The notes under the pieces: model-generated
Seen by the model: only the letters and a program-made list of their open reading frames with translations
What the model was told of the DNA's origin: nothing
Database searches by the model: none
Part shown: positions 32,234 to 44,808 of the stretch, piece by piece
How positions within the stretch are numbered: the first letter of the stretch is position 1
Layout of the letters: the number at the start of each line of letters is the position of its first letter
From: Sistotremastrum niveocremeum HHB9708
Lineage: Eukaryota; Basidiomycota; Agaricomycetes; Sistotremastrales; Sistotremastraceae
Direction of reading: 5' to 3'
DNA: 64,000 nt
Assembly: GCA_001630475.1 (NCBI GenBank)
Contig: KV419408.1
Span: 496,001-560,000, forward strand
Translations under genes and position numbers: made by a program

Positions 32234-35200
32234 TTATTCACGGAGAGGGCCGCCGCCTCCGTTCAAAAGCAGTGCCATCAGATCGTTATTCATGTGAGCG
32301 TCACCGCCTAGCATCGCGTTATTCATTTGTTGTTGGGCTTGCATGTGTTGAAGTGGTCCCAGCATTCCTTGCTGTTGTTGCAATCGCATCGATGCCAGTG
32401 ATGGTTGTCCGGAAGCATTAGGGACCACATTTCCTCCGTGGTTCGGATTGAACCCGCCGTTCCCGCCTCGCATGTTGTTACTTTGATACATGGGCATGGC
32501 ATTCCGACCAGGCTGAACAGTAAAGTCCATTGCCGACGGATGATGCCCTCCGGCGACAACGCCAAATCCAGGAGGTAACATGTTCTGATTCGGGATTGTG
32601 GGCCCTCGAGGGTGCTGCTGCATGCCGAAAACCGTTCCGGCATTCCCGACGTTTCCTTGGAAGGGGAATTGAGGTTGTGCCTGAGGTAAACCATTAGCGT
32701 GCATGGCGCCCATAGGGTTTCCTATAAAATGGCTAGGGTCGTGTGGCGGTCGGCCCCCTAAATTGGCCAACCCCGGTGGTAGTCGTTGCTGGTTGTGAGA
32801 GGGCATAACATTCGGACCGCCAATGGGCGAAGGCCCTCCTCGATAACCTGTCGTACTGAAAGGAAGATTTTGACCTCTGCTCGCACCAAGAGCCTGATTG
32901 TTGAGCATGGCTGCATGTGATCGCGTTTGACTGTGCTCAAGGGAGCCGGGTGGGAAACGTTGGACGGCAAACGAAGCAGGGTCGTCAAGGCTATCACCCA
33001 TGGCGCCTATTTGAGGAACATCTCTCAAGCGGTTTGGTCTCAAGCCAGGAACCATGTTGTCGGATTGGAACCGAGCATCCATATCGAAATTACCATCGAG
33101 AGGGAGTGATGGCTGCGACTGCTGTTGTTGTTGTTGCTGCTGCTGCTGCTTCAATTGGTGCAGATGATGTGGAGGTTGAAGTTGATGAAGAGGGGACGCA
33201 TCGCGGAAGCTTGGTTGTACGTTGAAAGCGTGGGGCAAAGAGGGGTGAGACGCATTCGATTGCGCGAGTAGATCAGGCTGCGAAGGAAACACCGCCTGCG
33301 AAACTTAGTTCAGTGTTGGGTTCATGAGAAGAAAACAGATCACGTACACGAGATGAATTATGCAACATGTCCAACAGGTTATTGAATACGGCATTGTCAG
33401 ACATCATAGACCCTGATCCCTGTCCAGGTAACCCAGCCGCTCTATCGGATTGCAAATTTCCGTGCAAGGCTCGAGACGACTGCTGCTGTGCTACCGGCGA
33501 TTGTAGAGCAATGTCGGGCATTCGACTCACGGGTCCCAAACTACCCATGGGCTGTGACTTGGGTACGCCGGAAGCCGCAGGTCCCTCTCGTGATTTTCCG
33601 TCAAAGAACTTAGCAAACCGACTGCCTCTTCCCGACGCGTGCGTCGTTGGGGACATTGCATTTTCCATGTTTGAGAATGGTGTGCCCATGGGTCCTTCGA
33701 TCGGGGTGCTCAGTGTACGCTGATCACCGGACCCCATGAAGGAACTATGCAGATTTTCGGCGTTCGAAGAGCCAGAAGGCCCATTAAAGTTGCGGAGGTC
33801 GAAGGAATTCGTCTGACTAGAGTGCGACATGCGATCAAATGAGGCAGAACGGGCCCCGTTGGAGTCAGAGCGAGGGTCTCCAGCTGTATGGGAAGACGGT
33901 AGTCTGCTGTGATGGCTGATGGAGTTGTTGTGCGCAGTGGGTGTCTGCCTACCGCGAAGATCGGACGGCTGGGCTATTGGAGCATTTGGGGTTGAAGTTG
34001 AAGGCGTCGTGGAAGACTGCAGGCCGAAAGCAAGAAGCCTAGATTGTCGTGGAGGGTCGTACGGAACGGCATTGGAGGATTCTTGGGAAGAATGAGGTGC
34101 CTGACAAAGACTGTTAGTTATTGGAGTGAGTAAGGGACAGCTACGCATACCTGTATGCGTTTATCCGAGGTGCCATTGGTAATACTAACAGAGTACAGGG
34201 CATCGGTCAGCAAAGTCAGGTTTGAGGCTGCGCCATCGCGACCTCCCGTGGGCGAATCTGTTTGAGGCACAGAAGTAGACTCGTGCGCCGCAGGAAACCC
34301 TGATACCAGTCAGCGTGGGGTCACAGCAAGTCAGAAGAGAGACAAACTACGAGAGACGTCACGGATGCGATCCGATGACGAGGGGTTTGAGGCCAATTTA
34401 CCACCATTCAATGCTTGATCAAGCGGCTGAACTAGCGACGTGACAGACTGCGTCCGAGACAGAGCTGTCGGCGTAGCTTCTCCGCTGCTGTCCTTTCCTT
34501 GTTCTCGCTTCATGATCAATTTGAACATAGAGATCTCGTCCAGGGGTTCGTTCGATTGGGGCCCAGGAGGAGATTTGCTGTCTGCTTCCTTAGGTGTCGT
34601 AGTGCCTCCAGCTTGTGCCGAAGGATCGACGATACCCTTTTCTCGCATTTCACGTTCTCGCAATTCTTTCTTCCAAGCTTGAATCCCGTCCAGTTGCCCG
34701 TCAGCAGGACGACTCCCAAGTATACCGGCCTTTGAGTCTTCCGGAATATATGTTTCCATCCAAGCTGGCTCTTTTTCTCGGTCCTCGTCGATACTGAGTC
34801 CTTTGCCTCTCCTGGGTCCGTTTCGCTGCGCGCGAGTAGAAGCAGTAGCAGTCCTGTCTGGTTTTCGTTCACGAACGTCGAAGCGAGAATCAAGGTCGCC
34901 AGAATCCCTGACCGAATGTTCGTCCGACCGTAAATCGTCTCTCCAGTCACCCCTATCATCCTCCGCCGCAGCGTGCCATGCTTCGGGGCGAATGCGATCC
35001 CTAATGGACTCTCCGGCTCGAGAGGGTTTGGTCTCCAGCTTTGAGGAATATGAGGCTTGATCTTCTTTGTCTGAGGTGTCGCGTGAACGGTCTCTGCGAC
35101 CGACTCGGGATCTGTCCCTTCGAGTAGGAGAGCGAGCAGTTGATCGTTTGGGTCGCTCAGTGTCCCACCTCTCCCAAGCATTGTCCCAAGTGCGATCCGG

Positions 35201-36305
35201 CCGATCAGTGGCTTGCGGTGTAGCTTTGTCTCGTCCTATACGCTCCCGTGATGCCTCACGATCGCCATCCTTGGACTGATCTCGACGGCCCTCGCGCACT
35301 GCTCCCCGTCTCCAATCATCGCTGCCTTCTGCTCGCTTTCGTCCATTTTCCCTCTCTTTTTCTTTGAGTGTGTCTCTATCTCTATCCTTGTCGCGCCTCA
35401 CAAGCTTCTCACTCGCTAAAGAGGCTTGCGACACACGATTGTGCGAAGCTAGGTTTCAAGAACAGGTAAGATGACAGTCCCGATCATAGAATGAAAGAGT
35501 CATACCAGAAACTGCGAGACGTTCTCTGTCGAATCTGTCGGATAACTGCGATGACAGTTTGAGTGTCAGTGGATTAGGAGAAAAGAGCCTGAATGAAGAC
35601 ACGAACGTTTCGAAGACGCTCTTGTCCCTCACGGTCTCGGAGATCTCTATCACGTTCATTGTTCTCGCGATCACGATCGCCACGTTCCGTCGTTGACTGA
35701 ACTCGGTGAGATTGATGCTTGAAGTTGCCCATCTGCGAAGGCTGGGCATTGATAAGAGCAGCTTTGAAGGAGGGTTTGGCGGATTCTGTTCATGAGAAAC
35801 ACTTAAAACGAATTTTGGAGGCGATGAGTGGGGAGCAGCACCATTGTCATCATTATCTCTTCGAGGTCTATGGCGCGTTAGTGTTATCCCAGGCACAGTG
35901 GATGGCACATACCTGCGCTCCCGACCAGTCTTTTCTGAGTCCGGATCTTTCTTCGTTGGATGATGTTGTTCAGGCCACTCGCTTCCATAAGTGTTCCCGT
36001 ATTAAATGAGGGCACGAAAAACGACAACAAGATACACACCCTATCCAATCCTTTAGAGAAGGCATTTTATCAGGAGGTTTGACCAGGGGAGAGGCATGGA
36101 GGCGTAGGAGTTGTTTTCTTGTATAGATTATGGGGGGCCATGACTGCTTTGGTGGTTCCTTAGTTAGCTTCTCAGCATCACTGCTTGAAGGTGGCGCAGG
36201 AGCAGCGTCGGCGACAACGGCATCAAAAAAGCCAGTTTCTGACGACGATGGTTTTTCTTCAGAGGTTAAGGGGGTGGTATTGATTGCTTCTTGTACGGAG
36301 GTCAT
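32234..36305 (-). CDS. 4E-T-like eIF4E-binding protein
   Basis: Exons 36040-36305, 35913-35981, 35842-35867, 35607-35785, 35506-35545, 34351-35448, 34151-34299, 33348-34100 and 32234-33295 close in frame at 1213 residues. Residues 61-67 (YTRKQLL) form a canonical eIF4E-binding motif YX4L-Phi. It is followed by RLHASPLVKPPDKMPSLKDW. As in animal 4E-T, an Arg/Asp/Glu-rich region comes next. Then come EPAWMETYIPEDS with IQAWKKELREREMREK, EISMFKLIMKRE, and GSRFAKFFDGKSR, which resembles the 4E-T segment SRFSRWF. The C-terminal third is Gln/Asn/Pro/Met-rich with a polyQ run, as expected for P-body proteins. 4E-T represses translation and imports or holds eIF4E. That role here is inference from architecture; fungal EAP1/CAF20 are not similar. 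Confidence 0.72.
33117..33150 (-). repeat. CAG/CAA repeat encoding polyglutamine
   Basis: A run of about ten consecutive Gln codons, mixing CAG and CAA, lies in the last exon of the 4E-T-like gene within a wider Gln/His/Pro-rich stretch. Length variation between strains would be expected. Confidence 0.8.
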
Positions 36306-36389
36306 TGGATGTCAATTAATTGAAGATTGGCTGGGAAGGGGTTAAACGTTGCAGGCTCCAGAGAAGTTACGAGCTGCACCGGAGATCGG

Positions 36390-36741
36390 ATGCTCATGCT
36401 TTCCCTCAAGCATTTCATTCTACAGCAACAATTCTTTAATCTATATCGCCAGTTCGTTCGGGCATCTCGATGCAAGCATTCATAACATTGCGTTGATAAA
36501 ATCTCATGTTCTTCTCAGTCATTCCTGACCCTACAGTCCGAAAGGAGACGCTCGCATGGATTCGCGCGGAATTCGAGAAAGGGAGAACAGAACACGATAT
36601 TGTGAGCTTGAGTCCGTATCAAAGCACATGTAGCTAACCATTGTCTGTTTCGTGCAGGATAAAATTCGAGCTCACTTGCAAGCCCTGCGACGCGATGCTA
36701 AGCAATGGTTCCCTGGATTCTCACAGTCTAGAGCGGGATGA
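36390..36741 (+). CDS. LYRM2: LYR-motif mitochondrial protein, LYRM2-like
   Basis: Exons 36390-36471, 36519-36601 and 36658-36741 give 82 residues. The start LSLKHFILQQQFFNLYRQF contains the LYR tripeptide followed by the downstream Phe. IPDPTVRKETLAWIRAEFE then matches the LYRM2 segment that follows the LYR helix, and DKIRAHLQALRRDAKQW closes the three-helix fold. LYR proteins bind acyl-ACP in the mitochondrial matrix and assist complex assembly; LYRM2 is linked to complex I. The first intron (36472-36518) needs a GC donor (GCAAGC) to keep frame. The gene shares an 84-bp divergent promoter with the 4E-T-like gene. Confidence 0.83.
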
Positions 36742-37279
36742 TGGATGACCAGCGTGTCAAGAACAATGCAGTAAGTTATTTCGCATGCCACGATTATATG
36801 GTTCTCATGTTAATGCCAGCTAACCTGAGAGATCTCATGGCGAACTCGACACGATATGCTCTAATTCGGACAGGAGCTGGCCAGTTACAAACGAGAGCAT
36901 CGCCCCAAAGGCAAGTTCTAGACTAGTTCTTGTTCTACTAGCGCTCTTGACGAAAAGTGCATTTATCCAGTGAGTCCTTAATCCCTTAGGCTAAGAAAGC
37001 TTTTCATGTCATCGAGCCGAGGAACGCTGGCGGAGGTGGCCACCGAAGTTAGTCACTTGCTAAACTAGTGTTCACAGTAACTGTAGTCGGAGAGTTGAGA
37101 AATTGTTCTCATAGTTGACCATATCGCACAGCGTTAGTTTGCATACAATGGTGAAACCTAAGATGAAACGGACGGACTTTGGATCTGGAGGCCTCTTCTT
37201 TACGATCAGGCCACTTTCATAGAAAAACGCGAAACACCAATCCTAAGCTAACGCTCATTTCTTGAACACCCCCATCACT
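36742..37279. other. intergenic region between LYRM2 and IDI1
   Basis: About 540 bp between two genes on the same strand should hold the LYRM2 3' end and the IDI1 promoter. A short frame from 36738 (MMDDQRVKNN followed by GTAAGT) looks like a fragment with a donor site, but I could not extend it. Nothing else is supported. Confidence 0.4.
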
Positions 37280-38195
<916 letters not shown>

Positions 38196-38391
38196 GTTCG
38201 ATGTTACCGTTTTAGCGCTGTGTGCTTGGGTGACAGTCTTATTTGGTTTCGCCGCTTACAATTGGGGTTTAGTCGTAGATCGTAATCATCTAATATTTTG
38301 TGGCTGAATTTGGTTTGGATAAGCGCTGTAAGCGCTTCTGAAGTTGGGAGTTGCGCGCGAACCAACTCTCGTCATCCAGTGAGCCTTGATC

Positions 38392-41300
38392 ATGGATATC
38401 TTCCTTCAGCATATCAGCTTCCACGCGTCTGAGGAGGACGTCGTCCATGCTCTTCAGAATATCCTTCATCAAGCCCCGTTTCAGAATCCACTGGAACCGC
38501 TTCTGAATTTTCATGTACGCCTCTTCCCTGACAAGCGCGGCTGTCAGAAACACGCAGGCAGTGGCCTGCTCACGCTCAGCAGCCCAGAATTAGGACAACA
38601 GCTCCTTTCGTATTACACAGAGCTCCCAAAGTCTTCTGGAATGTTCACTGTGAAAGGGCGTGCATTTGTATGCAGTGCTAGTCAACTCGAACCGCGTCAG
38701 GATGTCCTTCAGAGGCTTTCCTGTCTCCCATTCACCGACACACACCAGCCATCCCAAACCCACCCTCCTCTACGCTCACCCTCAGAGAAGGTGAACCTGA
38801 CGTGCATACAATTTGGGTTCGAAGCGCAGGGCGTTTTCTCATCCGAATGGGAGCGCCAACTCCCTGAACGTTCTGGTTTTCTCATTTTTGATGATGACCG
38901 CCGGGAGATCCGTATATCCATGATCAAAGACATAAACACGCTGGAAAATATCGCGATCCCATACAACAGAATCAAGTGGAGCGGCAAGATGTCCGACGAC
39001 GATACCCATTCCCTCTTCTTTTCACTCGAATGTTCGCCCGTTCTGGAAAGACAACAGATCCATGGCACGCAAGATGCCCAGCGAAAACGAATCAGCTTTT
39101 TTGACGAACAGCATCGTGCCGTCGCCCCATTCACGATGCTCTCAGTACGATTGGAACTTCACGCTTCTTCAGACTTACACACATTCCTACATCAAGCTGG
39201 TGGCGGACGTATCACTCAACCACAAAATTTCCCACATGTAGTGGAAAAGCTCTCACTCTTCTCACCCGAAGTTCTGAACGAGCTGACCGATTGGCTTGCG
39301 GATATCTCATGGGAAGTCGCTTTCCAGTGTTCGGCCCTCCTACACAACAGCATAGTACATCCCAGGGAACTCTTATCCCTTCGTGATGAGATCGCTGTGC
39401 TGTGTTCAAATCGTATCCCGGAGGTAGTCGCTTCAATTTTGCAGGACGTCAGCCTGCGTCTCATCAGTCAGACCGACGAAAACGAGCCTCGAGACCTTAG
39501 AAAAACCTTACAACTGGCCAAGGTGTCTGCGTCGTCCTCGTTTCGACCGAGGCCGGCTTCCCTGTCATCTTTGTCAACTCCTTCCGAGCCATGTACCCAG
39601 GTGCATAAAGGATTGACCGATTGCTGGCATGTTCGCGTCACCCCGACAGCCTTTCTTTTGGAAGGGCCATATCCTGACCGATCCAATCGCGTGCTTCGCT
39701 TTTATAAAAACCACCATACTCATTTTCTTCGAGTAAGCTTCGAAGACGAGGCTCGACTCCAGTATCGCTTTGACAGAGATCTATCTACCGAAGAGTTCGT
39801 TAACCACCGTGTGGGTGGGCTACTCAAAAACGGGTTCTGTCTCGGGGGAAGGCATTTCCAGTTCCTAGCATTTTCCATGTCTGCACTGCACGAGCACACG
39901 GTCTGGTTCATGCAACCATTTCATGATCCAACAACCGGAAATTTTATCGATGCGAACATTATTCGAGAGGATCTCGGAATATTCGAAACCGGTCTGATGC
40001 GATGTCCGGCGCGATACGCCGCTCGTATTTCTCAGGCATTTACCACGACAGACGCATCAATCACTTTGAACCCCGATGAGGTATCATTGATACGTGACAT
40101 TGAGCATAATATATCGGACAAGACCTACACTTTCACCGACGGCGTTGGCACATGCTCCCAAATGCTCGCTGAAGACATCTGGGAAGCTCTGCAAAACAAG
40201 CGGAAAAGTTGTTCGCTTGAAAAGCACTGTCCGAGCGTTTATCAAAGTATGTCGATATGTTTTCTCTTGGGCAAACCAGTGTGACATGTCATTGTTCCTA
40301 GTCCGCTATCAAGGAGCCAAAGGCATGATATCCGTCGATCACAGGCTCTACGGTCGATCCTTACGCCTTCGGCCCTCGATGCTAAAGTTCAATGCACCTC
40401 ATTCTCAACACGTTGAGATCGCCCGCGCATTCACCAGACCCAGCGTCATGTTCCTCAATCGACCTCTCATCATGCTTCTGGAGGGTCTCGGAGTTCCGGC
40501 TGAATCATTCCTTGAGTTACAGAGGGCTGCAGTACAAGAGGTCAATGATTCGACGAAGAATTTAAAAACTGCCGCACGTCTATTGGAGAATTACGGCCTC
40601 GGGTACAGCTTCCGGATGATACCAGTGCTCTTGGAACTTCAACAACTCCATCTGACTAACTCAACTAAATCCGATGACAACGCACCTTTCATCGAAGACT
40701 CTTTCTTGCAGCGCATGCTCGTGCTTGCGCAAAATCATATACTCAGAGAGTTCAAGACGCATGCTCGTGTTGCCGTGCCTGGGAGCTGGAATCTTGTAGG
40801 GGTTGCTGACGTATTTGACCAATTGAAGGAAAACGAAATCTTCGGTGCGTTTTAGGACCGCTACTCACCACTGGTCGGAACTGAGAAGTAGCAAGCTTGC
40901 GTCAAGGATCAACAGTCAAATGAAATCCAATATCTCCAGGGCCAAGTTCTGATATCTCGTTCACCTCAGATACATCCGGGCGACGTGCAATTGGTCACAG
41001 CGATCGGCAAGCCAGAACTCGATTCTCCTCTCTCTGAAGCAGGCTTGGTGAACTGTATTGTATTTCCGTGTCGAGGTTTGCACAATCAGTTCGCTACATG
41101 TATATGGTTGTTCTCACTATTCCAGGAAACCGCCCCTTACCTTCCTGTCTTGGAGGGGGCGACCTCGACGGCGATACTTATATAATAACCTCACGTGCTG
41201 AACTTTTCCCCACTAGATGCTTTCCGCCGGGCACTTACGAACCTGCTCCGAAACGCTTCCTCGATAGGCCTGCCACTATAGAGGATATCGCTGATTTTGT

Positions 41301-42129
41301 GTGCGACTATATCAACGCCGATCACTTGGGGATGATAGCGACCAAATGGCTCACAATTGCTGATCAGACTGGCAACATATTGGACAAAGATTGCATGACA
41401 CTTGCTAAATTGCATAGCGACGCAGTAGACTTCCAGAAGTCAGGAACCCCGATTGACTTGAAGGCCGTTCCGAAAGCGAGACATCGACGAAAGCCGGACT
41501 GGGCAGCTCCAGAAACCCTGGACGTCAAGAGTTCCAAAGATTACTACATCAGTCACTCGGCTGTGGGTCGTCTTTATCGAGACGTCACGCTGCCCCCCGC
41601 TCCTTCTCTCAGCTTAAACAGGATCACCGAAACTGAAGGTTCCGACTTGGATTCAGACGTCAAGAAATCTCGCGAAGATAATTTATCACGTACTCTCCGA
41701 CTACGAATCCAAGGCTTGATCAATGTCACTACCGATGATGGGAACCCCGAACGGTTATTTTCTAGCTATGTCTCTCAGCTCAGATACATCGCCGCTACCT
41801 ACTCCATCACACCACGCGAGCCACTTACAGAGGAAGAACTTGTCATCGGGACCATCTCAGCCAAAACCACTCAACCACGTCTGCGCAGAAGTCGAATGGC
41901 ACAATTTCGGGACCAAACACAACATCTTGTTGATTTCGTCCGAGAGGAGCTAGAAGGCTACGGAGACGCTACATCAGAACGATGGCTCTTCTCGAGCTGG
42001 GAGGCATGGGAGTTTGCAAAGTCGAAAGAGACTGTTTTCGGTGCAAAAAGCTTCGGGTGGATCGCAATGGGGAGCTTGTTTGATGCTATCACTGCAATCG
42101 AAGAGGCCACAGAAGTAGAAGTCGAGTAA
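38392..42129 (+). CDS. Cellular RNA-dependent RNA polymerase (RNA silencing)
   Basis: Exons 38392-40246, 40302-40844, 40896-41075 and 41126-42129 give 1193 residues. The catalytic loop GGGDLDGD (Asp residues ~872-876) sits in CLGGGDLDGDTYI. Other family marks are YTFTDGVGTCS, YQGAKGMISVD, RPSMLKF, ARAFTRPSVMFLNRPLIMLL, GQVLISRSPQIHPGDVQLV and YINADHLGMIA. This is the eukaryotic RdRP family that copies aberrant RNA into dsRNA for Dicer in quelling and transgene silencing. The N-terminal ~100 residues resemble an RRM-like module (IFLQHISFHASEEDVVHAL). The introns and single-copy setting between IDI1 and a transporter show a host gene. No Dicer or Argonaute lies in the window. Confidence 0.95.
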
Positions 42130-42224
42130 GACAATCAACTAAATGTATTAAGCTAGAACGAAACTACGTAAATTGACATTACATATTCGTGAAGATCCGC
42201 GGGAAAATGGGTTTTGACTCCTGT

Positions 42225-44616
42225 TTACCAGATATACCTGTTGTATGTGATCAGTTATGACACACTAATAGGGCGGAATGGAAGAACTTGCCTGAAAGCA
42301 GGATGACGATCACCCAAGGAAATTACCTCGACGCGAGATCTTCCTTCCAAGCCCCAGCGGCTCAACAGGTTTTTGTCAGATGCACGCATGGGGCTGCAAT
42401 CACTGCCGTCTTCAGCTGGAACGCCGTACAGACGATCACGGCGAGCATTTTCGGTACGGTTATACCAGATCAGGAACGACGCTAAGACGACGGCCAGGCC
42501 CTGAACGTGATTTGGTTATCGAGGTTCCGATATCAGTGTCTTAGAAACATACTGCAAACGCGATGGCAATGGCATGACCCTCCACGAACCGTGGTGAGGT
42601 GCTAGCGGGGTAACTCCAGGACGAGATAATACCCGCACTGTTGCCAAAGCTGAAGAAGATTCCCATAACCGTTGCACGCGTATACATGGGTCCCGAGCTG
42701 AGAATGAAGGCTATCAGACCAATGAAGAGTGGTAGTCGGCAAAAGCTCACTTATTGCCGATCCAAGTGATGGCCAGCGCAATGCATGGAGACACTCCGGC
42801 TACCGTCAAGAAGATGGCAAAGTATTTCACGGCCGCGCTGACATCACTAATCAAGATGCCATAACCAGCGATAACAACCAGCATCCTACATAATTGATGA
42901 TGAGAAGTGAATGCATCAAAAGTAATCGCGCCATTTACCAGCCAACAATGAAGGGGCCGCGCTTTGCGAAACGGTCCGAGAAGTACGCGCTGAGCAAGGT
43001 GGTGATGAAGCCTAGAGCATAAGGGGCAGCGGACAACAGGTTGGCAGCTGCATTTGTGAAACCAAGAGCCGCAACTGAGAACGGCAGGGATCAGAGATAA
43101 TCCAAGAAATCCATAAAGATGGTTGCTTACTGATTGTGGGCGTAAAGAGCGACAACGAGTAGAACGGCGTAGCAATGGCTGTCAAGTGATAGTTAGTTGA
43201 CCATTGAACGACTAACAATTCACCTACACAGATAGAGCATAGCATACACATAGGTTTTCCAGTCAAGAACGCCTCTCCATACCTGCTTCATAGAGAAAGG
43301 CAAAGGAGCATTTGTGACACCTTGTGAGATGGTCAGACGATGCAACCATTTGGCACGCTCTTGATCGCTCAGAAGTTTGCTCTCATGAGGGAAATCTTGC
43401 ACGAGCCAGTACTGCGCAAATGAGCATGAGGAAGAGTAACTACGTGTATGCAACTCACCGCGGGTATACAGCACACAAAAGTCAGCAGGCCCTCGAGAAT
43501 GAAAATCCAGGCCCAGCCGCCTTTCCCGCCTTTCCCAGCCACTGAACAAGATGTGAGACAATGCTGAAAATTTTGAGATATGCATATAGTACTGACTGTG
43601 TCGGATTCCGAAAGCAAGGATGCCGCCGAAAGCACCTGAAATTAAGGTCAGACGGCGTCGGGGTTCGATATATTTCGAGCATACCAGCTAAAGTCGCGCC
43701 TGGGGCATTGTCAGTTACAGAGTCAAAGCGTCTGTGAGAAATATCTACCAGCAAAGAAGATGGAGATGCGCATGCTTTGCTCTTTTCTTGTGTACCATGT
43801 CGTCATTCTGGACGAGAATGAGCACAGTCACTTGGAAAAAAATAGCACTAACAGGTAGTTGATGCCAGGGAAGAGCCCTGCTTCAAACATGCCCAAAAAC
43901 CATCTTGTCGCATATAAACCCTGTTTGTTGTGGACAAGACCCATAGTTCTGCCAGACATTGAGAATGATTGACATGGCCAAAAGTATGCACTGACATCTG
44001 AGCGATACTCCACAAGAACATGATCAAGGCAATCCATCGATGAGGCTTGAGTGCTTTGAGCGCCAGATTACTCGGCAGTTCAAAACTAACGCCAGCTCAG
44101 TACTGAAAATGCGATGGGGAAAATTAGGCGACCAATGAACTTACGCGACATAAGAGACAAAGAAGATGGTGAGAGCGATAGAATACTAATTGACTAGGTT
44201 GGAAGACCGAAAAGACACGAAACAAATAAAAGTTTATACCTCGTTCGACGTCAGATGCAACTCGGTAACGAGACCCGCCAATTTTGCCTGACCAATGTTG
44301 ACACGATCCAGGAAGCCTGCGTGATGAGTCAGATATGAGTTTTACAGGTGCGGACTGTGCGAACTGAGAAGATAGAGCCTGCATGGATTGAGTCAATTAT
44401 GGTCCCGGTCGCGTGGTACGGTGAGACATACAGGGAAACATAGGGCACAATGCTGATGTCGATCCGGCGGAGAAGCCGAGCCTCCTCGTCAGGGGAAAGC
44501 GCGAGGGCGGCCTCGTCGAGGTCGTGATAGACCTCCTCGCCATGGAGGGCGGCCTGGATTGTTTTTTCGTCGTTGCCGTTGGACGCGACGCTGTCGACCT
44601 CATTGGGTGGAGACAT
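42225..44616 (-). CDS. MFS transporter, Dal5/anion:cation symporter family
   Basis: The first exon (MSPPNEVDSVASNGNDEKTI, with RRIDISIVPYVSL) is followed by many short exons. Characteristic pieces are FLDRVNIGQAKLAGLVTEL, RWFLGMFEAGLFPGINYLLV and, at the C-terminus, LGDRHPAFRYIW. These mark the 12-helix Dal5-like group that takes up allantoate, ureidosuccinate, nicotinate and similar organic anions with protons. The substrate cannot be assigned. The last intron uses a GC donor (CAG then GCAAGT). Splicing it gives the conserved ending at 42225, whereas reading through gives an unrelated tail stopping near 42250. Convergent with the RdRP, with 95 bp between stops. Confidence 0.9.
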
Positions 44617-44808
44617 GGAAGTCAGAGAAGAGAAGACAGGACCGTTCTTCTCCGCACAACGCTTATTATAGGCCCGAAGCTGACTACTCTACACTCTCGT
44701 CCAACATCAGATGACCTCTCGTCGCCTCCTCTGTCCGTGGAGCCGGTCCCGACTCGTCCTTCTCACGATCCCGCGGCAATCACTAGACCCCCAATATTCT
44801 CGTACATT

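Noticed and set aside
38392-42129. RdRP as an integrated viral polymerase
   Set aside because: It belongs to the cellular two-barrel family (DLDGD loop), has spliceosomal introns and sits among ordinary host genes.
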